This document shows, one piece after another, positions 1 through 11,600 of a DNA stretch of 64,000 nucleotides. Position 1 is the stretch's first letter, and each line of letters starts with the position of its first letter. The stretch is taken from the NCBI GenBank assembly GCA_047495785.1, contig JBLDXI010000024.1:3410001-3474000 (forward strand), written 5' to 3'. The DNA is from Lepidodermella squamata. Its lineage: Eukaryota > Gastrotricha. The notes beneath the pieces were generated by a model. It was not told the DNA's origin. It saw only the letters and a list, made by a program, of their open reading frames with translations, and did not search any database. Position numbers and translations under genes: made by a program.

Positions 1-857
1 CACATATCATGCGGCTGCTTGCTGGGCTGAATGCCATCTCAGACAGAATGCAATTGAACGGACTAACGATCGGAACTTTGATTTTCAACAGAGCCTCCGG
101 TTGAGAACCTTCATTGGCAGTCAAGCCCCACCCAGCTAGGTAACCCATATCCCCTTCGACGCTTTAAAAGAAACTGAACATCCATATAAAGAATTACGCG
201 TGAGCATACCATGATGCTAAACAGGATTCTGGCAGGCAAACTGGTTGCACATTCCAGGAAGTGAAATTCAAAGACGCCGACATCTTGATGAGAGCGAAAT
301 CGTAATCGAAAGAAGGACGGCTGTAGTTAGGGTGGATAACTATCTGCTCTGATGATAGCTCGAACTCTCCAGAGTCTGTTAGCAGCAAGTAGTGATTCGC
401 AAACCACGCTTGTATCCAGGTAGCTCCGCTAACGCAATGCGCAGCGGTGACAATCCACCTTTCTGAATTAGGAAAAATTGCCGCTAAAGTCTACTAAGGT
501 GCTTTCCTCACTATTAACAATAGCTGCTCCACAAGTGAACCCAGAACTTGACAAGATGTATACCGAGTAAGGAAATTCGTTTTGCACAGCTGATACGCCG
601 CTGATTATTCGACTAGATCTTGGATTGATAAGTGCCCGCAATTCATTGACTGGATCGACGTTGAAATACTTTGAATGTCCACAACTTATTTGATTGGCAG
701 TGCTAGGACTCTGCTGGGCCGTTGGTAGAGCATTGTAAGCTTCCGGGCTTGTTCCAGGTAATGGAGCCCTAACTATTTGCCTATCGATGAAACAACAGTT
801 GATAAAGCATGGCAAGGTACAACTAAACCACAAGAACGTGGTTAGCAGACCTGTCAT
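1..857 (-). CDS. Secreted trypsin-like serine protease, 5' part only
   Basis: Three minus-strand exons join in phase: 857-512, 462-210 and 161-1. The ATG at 857-855 opens a hydrophobic signal peptide, followed by a propeptide of roughly 70 residues. The activation site reads RSSR before IISG, the usual new N-terminus of S1 proteases. The catalytic His is in WIVTAAHC (second exon, near 445) and the catalytic Asp in DYDFALI (near 305). The third exon has the GWG motif and ends at an MIC motif, just before the segment that should hold the catalytic Ser, which is beyond the left edge. Introns are 49 and 48 bp. Family known: extracellular proteolysis, often digestion or immune/clotting cascades. 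A single Cys in the propeptide may tether it to the catalytic domain after activation. Whether the enzyme is active cannot be judged without the Ser exon. Confidence 0.85.
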
Positions 858-1769
858 GCTGTGCTGCGATATGAACTAAATGATGCGCTACTTACTTTGA
901 TATAAAAACAATAATGCGGTCTGTCAGATCTCATGCCAAGTGCAAACAGCTTCATTTGAAGTTTGCTCGTTCTGTTTGCACTGGAATTGTGCAGTAGTTT
1001 AAGTGAGGTAACAAGGCCCGTGCATCGTCTCGTGCCACAAGTGATAGTGTATATTATTTTTTGGCTTAAATTCATCATCTTGAAACAAACCCACTCAGTG
1101 CGCTTTGTTGTTATCTCAGGATTTGACTAGAACGCGTTTTCAAGCGAAATCTACAATTCTCATTTATTTATTTATTTAATGAGCATGATATCCAGGAAGG
1201 AAGCTCGATAGTGAAAAAGAAAGTGCAGCCGCAGTAGAGTAGTCAGAGTGCCATGATAGTTTGTCGGGAAATTATCGTTCAGAGTCACCAATGGTATTCG
1301 AAAAGTTGAACCAAAGAAAAATGGAATGAAAATTGCATTTTCATACATCTACAGCTGCCATTTCCTTGCGGCCCAGACCTAACTTTAAACTTACTTAAAC
1401 CCTCACCTCTAGCATCAACCTTAAATTATGCCTAACCCACTCAGAACTCAATATTGCATTTGAGCCCGAGAAGGAAATTTACGAAAAAAGGGAATTTTTT
1501 ACTTTACGGAGAAGTCATGTGATGTAGATAGGAGAAGTGGGCCGTTGATATATAGTATTCGTAATTCGTAACCGCTGGCCGCTGGTTTCTCCGCTCTCGA
1601 ATTCGTCATACGAACCATTTTCTAACTTATCAGACAAACAACTTGTTATGCACCTGAACATTTCCCAGTGTAAGAGTGTTAGAAAACAGTTGATCTCGTT
1701 TTATGCTCGTTTTTCGTTACTTTGTGGCGCGACAAAAAGTGTGCGAGAGGAGGTTTTTGCTATGTTATG
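858..1769. other. Intergenic, no gene seen
   Basis: Divergent spacer between the minus-strand protease and the plus-strand giant gene A. Presumably it holds the protease promoter. A short run of TTTA units lies at about 1163-1180. No convincing coding exon, structural RNA or mobile element was recognised. Confidence 0.5.
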
Positions 1770-2189
1770 TATAAATCATTTATTCACAGCGCTGCCGCTT
1801 TGCCGGTGTCACCAAGGCTTGCAGAAAACGCAGACAATCGTTAAGCAGCTAAAGGCAGCAGACGTTTTTCGCGCCAGAAAATTCCGAACGTAGCTAATAC
1901 CGAGGATGGCTAGGCAATGCTTTCGTATTAGCTCGATAATGCGTCAGAACATTCTGAATTTAATATGTTCGACCCTTGACTAATGTGGCGCCAAAGTGTG
2001 AGAAGAAAATAAATTGTCAGAAGGTGCGAAACGCGTGATCTACAAATTGTGGTGCGAACTACTTCGCTTAGACATTAAAATTGTCAATTTAACAGTTAAC
2101 CTGCTAACCTGCTAAGACGCATCTCCTCTAGCTCTGCATTTGAGATAATATTATCAGGAAGGGATACAAAATTCTATCATCTTGAATCG
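1770..2189 (+). promoter_or_regulatory. Upstream module of gene A cassette (copy 1 of a repeated module)
   Basis: About 420 bp directly before the gene A ATG. It shares a string of blocks with 21370-21794, 25255-25723, 29760-30217 and the relic at 4290-4670: an ATAAATCATTTATT-like start, GCCGGTGTCACCAAGGC, ATCGTTAAGCAGC, AAAATTCCGAACGT, and AGCTCGATAATGCGTCAGAAC. The same order and the same distance to the first exon in every cassette suggest a duplicated promoter plus 5' UTR. No transcription start was located, so promoter function is inferred. Confidence 0.5.
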
Positions 2190-2657
2190 ATGCTGCTATC
2201 ACAGGCAATCAAGGTGCCACGTGTAGCAGGAACTGTCCTATTTCCGGCGTTAATCCTTTTGGCGATTTTCCGTCCAATCGGTGCGAATACTGATTGTTAC
2301 CTTGCAAATTTGCTTATAAAAGCTTGAAATTTAAGCTTCGGCTTGTAATGGTACCGTTTCCGGAAATGGCTGTCCAGGTCAAAACAATATTTGCTGCAGG
2401 AATGGCGGATCATGCATAGACGGCAAGTATTGCCGTTGTACGGGAACTTATAATACGAGGTGGTGTGGAGGCAGTAAGTATTTACCTGGTGCCTTCTCCG
2501 AAACAGATGAAACAGATGTCTCTTATTTTTTCAGAGGACGGCGATTTCTGTTCTCTAACAGACAACGATGACTATCCTCCGTGCGAAAATGGCGGGACAT
2601 GCGAAAATAAGCAATGCACTTGTCCGGTTGGGACTTCTGGTAGATACTGTGAAATAG
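2190..2657 (+). other. Gene A N-terminal cassette: signal peptide + EGF1 + EGF2
   Basis: Exons 2190-2280, 2336-2473 and 2535-2657. The first encodes about 30 residues ending in a hydrophobic core ([11 protein letters not shown]). The second and third each encode a compact EGF-like unit with NGG(S/T)C and CxC motifs. The third ends GRYCEI before a GTCTGT donor in phase 1. The next exon is 3.3 kb away (5984), by far the longest intron of this gene. Confidence 0.82.
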
Positions 2658-5600
2658 GTCTGTATCTAACTAATGATTTAATAAGAAAAGACATGCATTT
2701 CCAATTTCCATGCCACTCCATTTCATACCTGGCGCGACCTCGAATATTGCCCCGGTATAATGTTTTTTGATTCCCATATGTGCGGCTGCTATTTCACGCA
2801 AAATTTTAAAAATTAAAATGTTTAGGATTTGTAGCAAAGTTCAGTCATTCTTTTAAATCAGCGTCTATCCTACGTGCTATCGTTTAATGATCACTGATGA
2901 ATGACATGAACCGGATTAATCTAGCAGCTCGAATAAAATCGGCTAAATGAGTAACTAATGTGGTCAAGTAGATCTGATTGATTGGTCTGCGGAGGAGATA
3001 TTTTCGAAGTCTATCACTCTCTTACGGAACGCTGATGCTACCCACTATCAAAATTTACGAAAAATCGCATGACAATGACAAACGTGAATTTTTGAATGAA
3101 TTGAGCATGAAGTTCGAATCCGCCGGCCTTGATTTCCTTCATGACAGTAAGGACTGTTGGTAGAAAAATTATAATGGTAGATGAAAATTATGGGCGCCGG
3201 CTCCTAATTTGTCACGATCGGTCTATTGCGTAACAACACCTGCTGCTACGCTCATAATAGGCACCAAACTTATTAAGTAATGTCTCCTTTTCAATTACCC
3301 TATTGAATATCACCTCATACTTTTCGACCGTTACCCTTTGAATTACTTGAAACCTTCTTGAATCAATTGCAACTAAGGTGACATTTAACGGCTTTTTTAA
3401 GCCGAATCATACTCACATAAGCCCATCGTTTGGGAAACAAAACATACACCCGGGCCATCAGTGTTTCATTTTCGACGAGCTTAACCCAGTGTTTGGCTAC
3501 CGTCCAAAATGGTTGGGCAGTTCATCGAGGAGAATCGCTATGTTCATAGCATCAACATTTGCCGGACAGTTAACCCTTTCATAGCGGGAAGGACGATTTC
3601 GGAATTTCGACTTTGGTAATTCACAGATCCATCAATTTAACTTTTCTATCCCCATTGCCAAAATACTACTTTCTGATTTTGCCTACAACAATCCGAAATT
3701 CATATTTATTCATCCCTTCCCCTCTCTGAATACGATCAATTTTAAAATTTCAAATCGATGGACGTTTTTCTTATTTTTTTCAATCGAGTAAAAAGATGAC
3801 TCAAGAGCCAGCTGCATTTTTCTAAAAACCACAGTCTGGTGTATTATGGTATCAAATAATAGCAATAATCGTTGTTTATACAGGTAGCCCCGTTCTTCCA
3901 GAAACTCTGACCTTGCGAGGTTTTCATAACAGTGATGATACGTCAGTGAGGCTATGAATTAATTTTGAGTATAGTGTTTGTATTTGTATTATAGTAACAA
4001 ACTCATTTTTAATACAAGGAACAAGAAAAAATTAATTGTTAATCACTTATTCCTAATGGACGGGTGGTGGGTACCTGTATTCCTTACCATAAACTAATTA
4101 TCCTAGCGTTTCGTGCATCTTCCGAGCATTATTTTGCTCATGATTTCACCGCTGAACATTTTCCTGTGCAGCCACGGTGCAGATTCTGCTTGTTTTCAAG
4201 CCCAGTAAAAACAATTACATTGTCCAAATTTTCTCGGCCGTTTTTTTTCGATCGCCATAAAACGCCAAAAAAACTTCGTTCTTCATCAATAAATAATTCT
4301 TTAACATGCAAGTAGAGGTGTTTACATCACATTTTTTCGCATACGCTTTGTTGGCATCTCCAAGGCCAACGGGCTGCACTTATGGTCGTTAAGCAGCAAG
4401 CGTTGGGAGGTTACAACTGTTTCAGAGATACGCAATTATGATAAGACTTTTTATTAGCACACTGACTTGACTTAGGTGAAATGTGTGAAGGGTAAATAAA
4501 CTCGGAGGTGACAAATATCGACCAAGATATTATCACACCTTTGGCAAATGTTATTATTGCTTCATCAGAATTATAGTAGCTTAATCCGAGCTGATTCGAA
4601 TTCAATCATGGTGAAAATAAGCGCTTAACCGGAATATCAAAAAGAAAAACTTCAGAGTTGAAATCACACTATCAATTCGCGGTTCGAAGCTAACACTTTA
4701 ACCTTTAGCTGTCCAAATTGCGGCACAGGTACCGTTACGGCCGTAACTAAGTTTCGATATTTCGTATCGGCACTAAATTTCCTTACTTTTAACTACAAGT
4801 TTTGACGTAAAAAATACAGGTACTTTTCGAGGGCAGTGCTGGTAATTTGTTACGAAACAAGGACAAAATTTGTTTTTAGATGCGTAATGACTTGTCATTT
4901 TCGCAAATGCAGCAAAATAAATGTTCCATCCCTGGCATCTCCGGGAACCAAGATCGCACCCTGGCTATGAGGATGCCGAAATTCCGCGTCCAATTCATCG
5001 AAAATCAGTGGCGTAGCCAGAATTTTGTTTGGGTGTGACATGTTTTTGCACTCAGGTTAAAAAAGTCTAGTACTCAAAAAAAGTCGACTCGCGAGCTAAG
5101 TGAGCTTTAGCTGAGGCTTTTTGGCATTTCCAAGCTGAAAATGCCCACAAAAATGCTCGGATCTTAATTCCTTTTACAAAAATCACCAGATGACCAAAAA
5201 TCGATCGATAGTTTTGGCTTCTCAAGGCATTTCAAGTCTAAAGCTTGTAAGTCTAAAAATGCTCAGCTCATCGTTTAATTTCTAGCATAGCAAAGCATAG
5301 CATTATCTTTATTTCATCTTTTCCCTTTTCCTTCATATTATTATTCATTCAACTTTGATTTCTGGTTATTAAAAACATCCCATGCTGCAGTTCTTAATGT
5401 CGATTCGGTACTAAGTACCGGCAATGACGTCATAAAGTATCAGCAATATTATCAAACCACAAAAATATACTAGACTACATTCGATACGATCGTAATGGTT
5501 CTTTTGCCGTAATTTGGGCAGTTGCAACAAAAATGGTTACATTGTCTCTTATAATCTCGTCTAGCGAGCTTTCGTCTAGTTTTCGTCTATTTTTTACGGC

Positions 5601-8600
5601 TTCAGATCGCTAACTTCAGTCGTTAGAAGACATTTCTGAAATTTAAGTTTCACAAAGAGGCTGCAACGGAAACTGTAATTCTTACTGCAAGAACTATGCA
5701 TCAACAACTGTGTGATATGCCGTGTACAATAGTCTACAGGCAATGCCTTTGTCGTATCGGGGTAACTCGAAATCTTAAAATACAACCTTAACGTATCTTC
5801 AAACTGTGATCTGATGTTGTGGCACCATACGGTACCATATTATGTAGAAAGTTCAGCATGGGTTTCTACATAATGAAATCATAAATTAACATATAAATCT
5901 TTTCAAAAACATGGGTATGCAATTCAATTCTAAGCTATCGTATCTTTTTATAACATTCGCATTTCCATTTAAATTCCCTACAGGTATACCGGGAACAACA
6001 CCTGCACGTATGCTTGATTTGAAAATAATCTCCATGTATTTATGGGCAATCTTGCAGCGACGTGCAGCTTAGATTGCAAGAATGGAGGTACCTGTATAGC
6101 GACAGATACTTGCAAATGCACATCGGGATGGACCGGCACCGACTGCAGCACTCGTAATTCTTAACGTAGTGGATAAAGGTTGGAGCTATTAGTGAAAATT
6201 GACAGCTATTTGCTCGTCATCTTGTCAAAATGGCGGAACTTGCTCGGCCCCAAACACTTGCAAATGTGCTAGCGGTTATACTGGCAATACATGTGGCACA
6301 CGTTAGCTTCATGCGATGTTGTCAGAGAATATCTCTTCTCTTTGCTGTTTTGTTAATTTCTTTTATAGCTTTTTGCTCTCCCGGCTGCCAGAACGGTGGA
6401 ACTTGCTTCGCGCCAGACAATTGCGTTTGTCCCACTGGGTACAACGGAACTTCTTGCCAATCGGGTAAAACAGTCAACATTTTTCAGCAGAATTAATGGT
6501 TAATTTATTCATGATACTCTCCTCAGCTATCTGCTCGCAAGCATGTGCCAACGGCGGGAGTTGCACTAGGCCAAACGTCTGCACTTGCACCCCAAGTTGG
6601 AACGGAACAACGTGTTCAATTCGTAAGCCTGCAAACTTTTTCATACCTCCTCTCTTGAAATTCTTGTTATTATGCCAGCTGTATGCGATCCGTCGTGTCA
6701 AAATGGGGGCAACTGTACGAATCCGAACAACTGCAGTTGCCCGCCTGGTTATACTGGCAGAAGCTGCCAATCAGGTAGGGTTTTGCTGGCTTAGAATTTG
6801 GCATCATCATCAACTGGTTCCTTGAAGCTATTTGCAATCCATCTTGTCAAAATCTTGGTATATGCTCCCGCCCCAATGTTTGCCTTTGCACCTCACTTTG
6901 GAATGACTCGACGTGTTCAACACGTAAGGCTTTGAATCTTTTGCAAATCGTTTTTATTTAGGACTACAACTACAGCTGTCTGTAGCCCCAGCTGCAATAA
7001 TGGGGGAAATTGCACAAGTGTATCTCCAAGTTCCAACAAATGTCGCTGTGCAGCAGGTTGGACTGGGCCTAGCTGTTCTACTCGTAGGATAAAATATTCA
7101 ATGAACGATTCTTATAATCTTACGATTTTCCCTTAATAGCAATCTGCTCCACTGGGTGCGCTCACGGTGGCACATGTATCGCGCCAGAAATTTGCAGATG
7201 CAACTATGGATGGAAAGGGACGAATTGTTCGTTACCAGCTTGCCCATCTTTAAATGAATGCAACGGCCACGGGACGTGCATTGCTCTCAACAACTGTACT
7301 TGTGATTTCTTGTGGAAAGGAGACAGCTGTGACCAATGTTAGTTTGACAGATTTTATTGCAGTATGGACTAAAAAATTACGGTCTTTTTCCCAGGGTATT
7401 GCCAAGACGGGTGGTGTTACAACGGAGGAAACTGCAGTGGGCCTAAGTAACGTTTATTTAAGTCATGTTACGTTGCAGCTTTTTTTTGTTATGTTTGGAA
7501 TGTTACAGCCAATGCCGCTGCCCACCGATTTGGCGTGGACCTCATTGCGAGCAACGTAAGATAATACCATAATAGCAATTCGGAAAATTCTGCTGTATTT
7601 CCCATAGCTGTGTGCACTCCTGAATGTTCCAACGGTATCCATTCAACATAATTTTGTGATTTTTATTAAGAAATATTTAATTAAGGCGGCTGGTGCTTGT
7701 GGGCTGGCGGTTTCAAGTAATGCCCTATGATATAGCGAGGCCTTCTATTTCCATCCATTTTTTCTAGGTGCCATTGTCCTTCAGGATGGACTGGGAACGA
7801 CTGTACCATACGTTTGTAACGATTTATGTATGTTCGGTTGTTAATTTGGGCTCCTTATTTAGCGGACCCTGCTTCTTATTCCGGACATCTAACTTTTACG
7901 AGTCAGAACGCTAAAACATGGGCCACGGAAGATGTTTACAAAAAATTTGTCCTTGACCCAAGCGCCTATCCTCAAGGATTTACATCGGCACGTAAGTCGA
8001 GTTTCCAGTTTGTTTCCCCTTTTGCCTATTCAATTTTCTCTGGCCTCTTTTGCAGCAACTAGTGTCGACAATTGCTGCCCCTGTGGATCCTTCTTACAGG
8101 ACAATAATTGCTATTTTGTTGTAAATCCACACACGTCTTGGAATCTTGGAGATTATATGACACAGCCGCATTACGCAATGGCAACTTGTACCCATGCTGG
8201 AGCAACTTTAGCGACATTCGAAACGGGGGATTCACAGGCGAAAATGGCGAATTTGGTCAAATGGCTTGCAACGGAGCTGAATATTCAGTTGGACAAAAAA
8301 CCAGTTGATCAAAGTCTTAACGAGTGGAATGATATCTGCCTAATTATTGGAGGATACCGAGATCATACTCACAACAAATGGTACTGGCAGACTTATCCAC
8401 CAGTTGAAATCGACTCCAGTTTGTGGTATCGAGGCGAACCGCGTTACGATATTGAATTCTTATGCATGATACCGGTAAGGAGGAAATGTCACATCGGACT
8501 TTTTGACCATTTCCTATACTAGCATAAGAAAAGACCTCTCTTGAGGACTTTCTATTACTGGTGGGGTGCTCAGCCGGCAGTCTGCATGATCCGCAACCCG

Positions 8601-11600
8601 TGTTCTAGCATGCCAGTTTGCAAGCCTGGCGTTGCGAAGAATAAAATCGAGAACATGCGAATCATGGATCGCTGCTACTCAACTGGAGTATCCACAGGCG
8701 GAGATTGGGGTAACGATTACGTAGACCGGCTGAAGGCTGAACAAATCTGCCAGGCAAAGAATGGATTCTTAGCGACAATCAGACAGCAATTTGAGCCGTA
8801 CTATTGGTCATGGGCTTTGGACGCCTGGTACAAAGCTGAGGACAGCACGGTAAATAGCTTGTGGCGTATTTGGAATTACCAAGGTTGGATCGGCTACAAT
8901 CACTTAAGCTGTGAGTCTTTCTGTTCTCAGCGTTCTCCCATATAAACGTTGTGCTTTTATTAGCGGACTATTATTGGGATTCTATCAATAAAAACTTGGC
9001 AAGCCCCTATCATGTCAACTGGAAACTCGGCAGTGGCCAGGAGCCAAATGACCAGTCGGCTAGTTACTGCTCGATGATGAAAGCTGACGGGTGGTACGAC
9101 GAGCTGTGTTCAAACAATGCAATAGTAAGAATCACTCACATCGATGTCTTCTTTCTTTAACGCAATATCTTTGCAGAGCATCGCTTGTGAAGGTGGAGTG
9201 GGCGTGGTGACATTACCATCCACTGATAGCGCTTGCGTTCCCCAGTGTCCAATCACACGTGAGTTTGCCGTTTTTCGAACCAAGTGCCCTAAACTAAGCA
9301 TTGATCCGAGCAGCTACTTGTCCACAAGGCTACTTCTACTCTTCATGCTACGACTCCTGCTACAAAATCAACAAGTTAGTGAATACTCATGATTCAATCA
9401 GAGTCTCATCACTCCTTTTTTAAGCGACTCCAAGAGCTACCTAGACGCCGCGGGAGACTGTGTATGAAACAGCATTCTATGGATGATTCATAAATTTTTT
9501 ATTTTATTTCAGGCCACTCAAGGCGCCACTCTTCTAAATACCAATACAAGTGGTGAATTCTATTACATTACCGGGTTATTGCGCAAAGATAAAGATTGGT
9601 TCCTTGGCCTTGGCGATTGGGCTCGTCGTTCTCGAGGCGATCTTTCAATTGGCATTAAGTCATACACTGGTGATGCGGATGGAACATGGAGATGGCAAGA
9701 TGATAGCATCACGGATACGATATCTTATGATACCTTATCCGGTGCCTTCTCAAAATCCCCATCTCCATACGACTTCTTGATCTGGGAAAAACAGCCAACA
9801 CCAGCCTCAGACGGCATCAGTGCGCCGTATATTAGTTTTCTGAGGTATGATCCGAGCGGAAAGAGATGGTACATCCCAGTGAGCAATGCTAACAACTTCA
9901 ACTACCAAGCCGCTTATGTCTGCGAATACAATGCGGCCTGCTACGTATGCCCGCCTGGTTGGTTTAAATTTGGAGTTCACTGCTTCAAGTCACTTCACAA
10001 CGATGGTGATGGGGCTTATGCTGATAAGGAGGTTGCTTGCAAGAATCAAGACTCAAGGGCATGGATTTGGTATCCTAGAAGCCAGATGACGACAATGTTT
10101 GTTCGACTTCATATTGGTCAGCTGAATTCATTCGGCGTAGGTACAAACGTTTGGATTGGTCTGGAGAAAAACTCAGATGGAAACTGGGTTTGGTCTGACG
10201 GAGTTACCGCTGCCTCGTCCAATTCATTTGACATAACATCCACGGCACTTACCAGCTCTAATGACGCGTTTTTTGTTACTGGCGTCAACAAATTGAGCAG
10301 CATTACTACTGTTACTGGTCAGCCCGAGTCGATGTGGAAACCGGCGGATAGCACTTCAGCCTATAGAGCTGTCTGCCAGATGCCAGCTATTTACGGCTGG
10401 CAGCCAACTTGTCAATCTGCGTGCCCGGCGAAACGTAACTAGATTTACCATCATAAATGTGTCATCTTACTACCATACGTTCTATGTTTAGCGACTTGTC
10501 CAAGTGGCTACACTTATTCGGCGTGTTTTGACTCATGCTACAAAGTGTCTACGTAAGTTCTTCGGACAGCGGGTGCTTAGAGATTTCTTCAACTATTCAA
10601 ATGAACAGGAATGCAGTCCAGTACTTTGATGCTTTAGAAGATTGCGTGAGTATATCATAAGACGCTAAATGGGCAAGAACTATAGCCAGTTTATTAATTT
10701 CCGTAGCTTGCCTCGGGTGCGTCATTGGTGAACTTCAATTCATTCGACGAATATCAGTTCATTATCGGTGGCGGGGTTAGGGGACTAGATACCAGCCAAT
10801 CATACTTTATCGGCCTGCAAGACTGGGTTCGACGGGGTCGCCGAATAACCTTTCCTTCGCCTTTAGTATTCTCCTCTTATAACGGTGATCCGGATGGGAA
10901 GTGGTATTGGTCAGATGGCACTGGTCCGATTGCAAACACAGACATTGCCGATGCTCCTTACTCCGCTTCGCCCAGCCCATGGAGTTACTTGATTTGGCAG
11001 AAGAGACCGATTGCCGACTACAATGGTCTCAACAACTTCGTAGCCTATCTGTCCTACAGTAGATCACGATCGCAATGGTACTTGCCCGTCGATAACAACC
11101 GTTTCAACAATTCGGCTCGTTACATCTGCGAGGTCAACAACGCTTGCTGGATGTGCCCGAGTTGGTGGTATAAGTGGGGCAAGATGTGCTATTTGAATCC
11201 TAGCTGGCCACCGACAAAGATAGGCAATGCAAGGACATGGTGCTTTGGCGAGAGCACCGGTGGTGTCGCAATGATAGCCCCGAAAACTGAGCCTGCATTG
11301 ATGTGGCTGCGAGTTGCCGCCAATCACAACAATCTTTTCGGTTTCGGGGATGTTTTCAACGGCTTGTACCGGCCACCAAATACTAACAATTGGATTTGGG
11401 GCGATAACTCGTCCTTGGCAGCCACCGATGCGTTCGAAAGCTGGACAGACGATGCAGTTTATAACACTGATAATAATTTCGTATTCACGCCATCCTTGGA
11501 TACAAATCTAAATTTCGCGCTAGATCAGGACATTAGCCAGTGGAAAACTCGAGATGATGGCCAATATGCATATGTTTTATGCCAGAAAAACGCTGTTTAT

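Noticed and set aside
3378-4315. Short plus-strand ORFs in gene A's long intron as genes.
   Set aside because: No domains, no splice context and no conservation in the duplicated unit.
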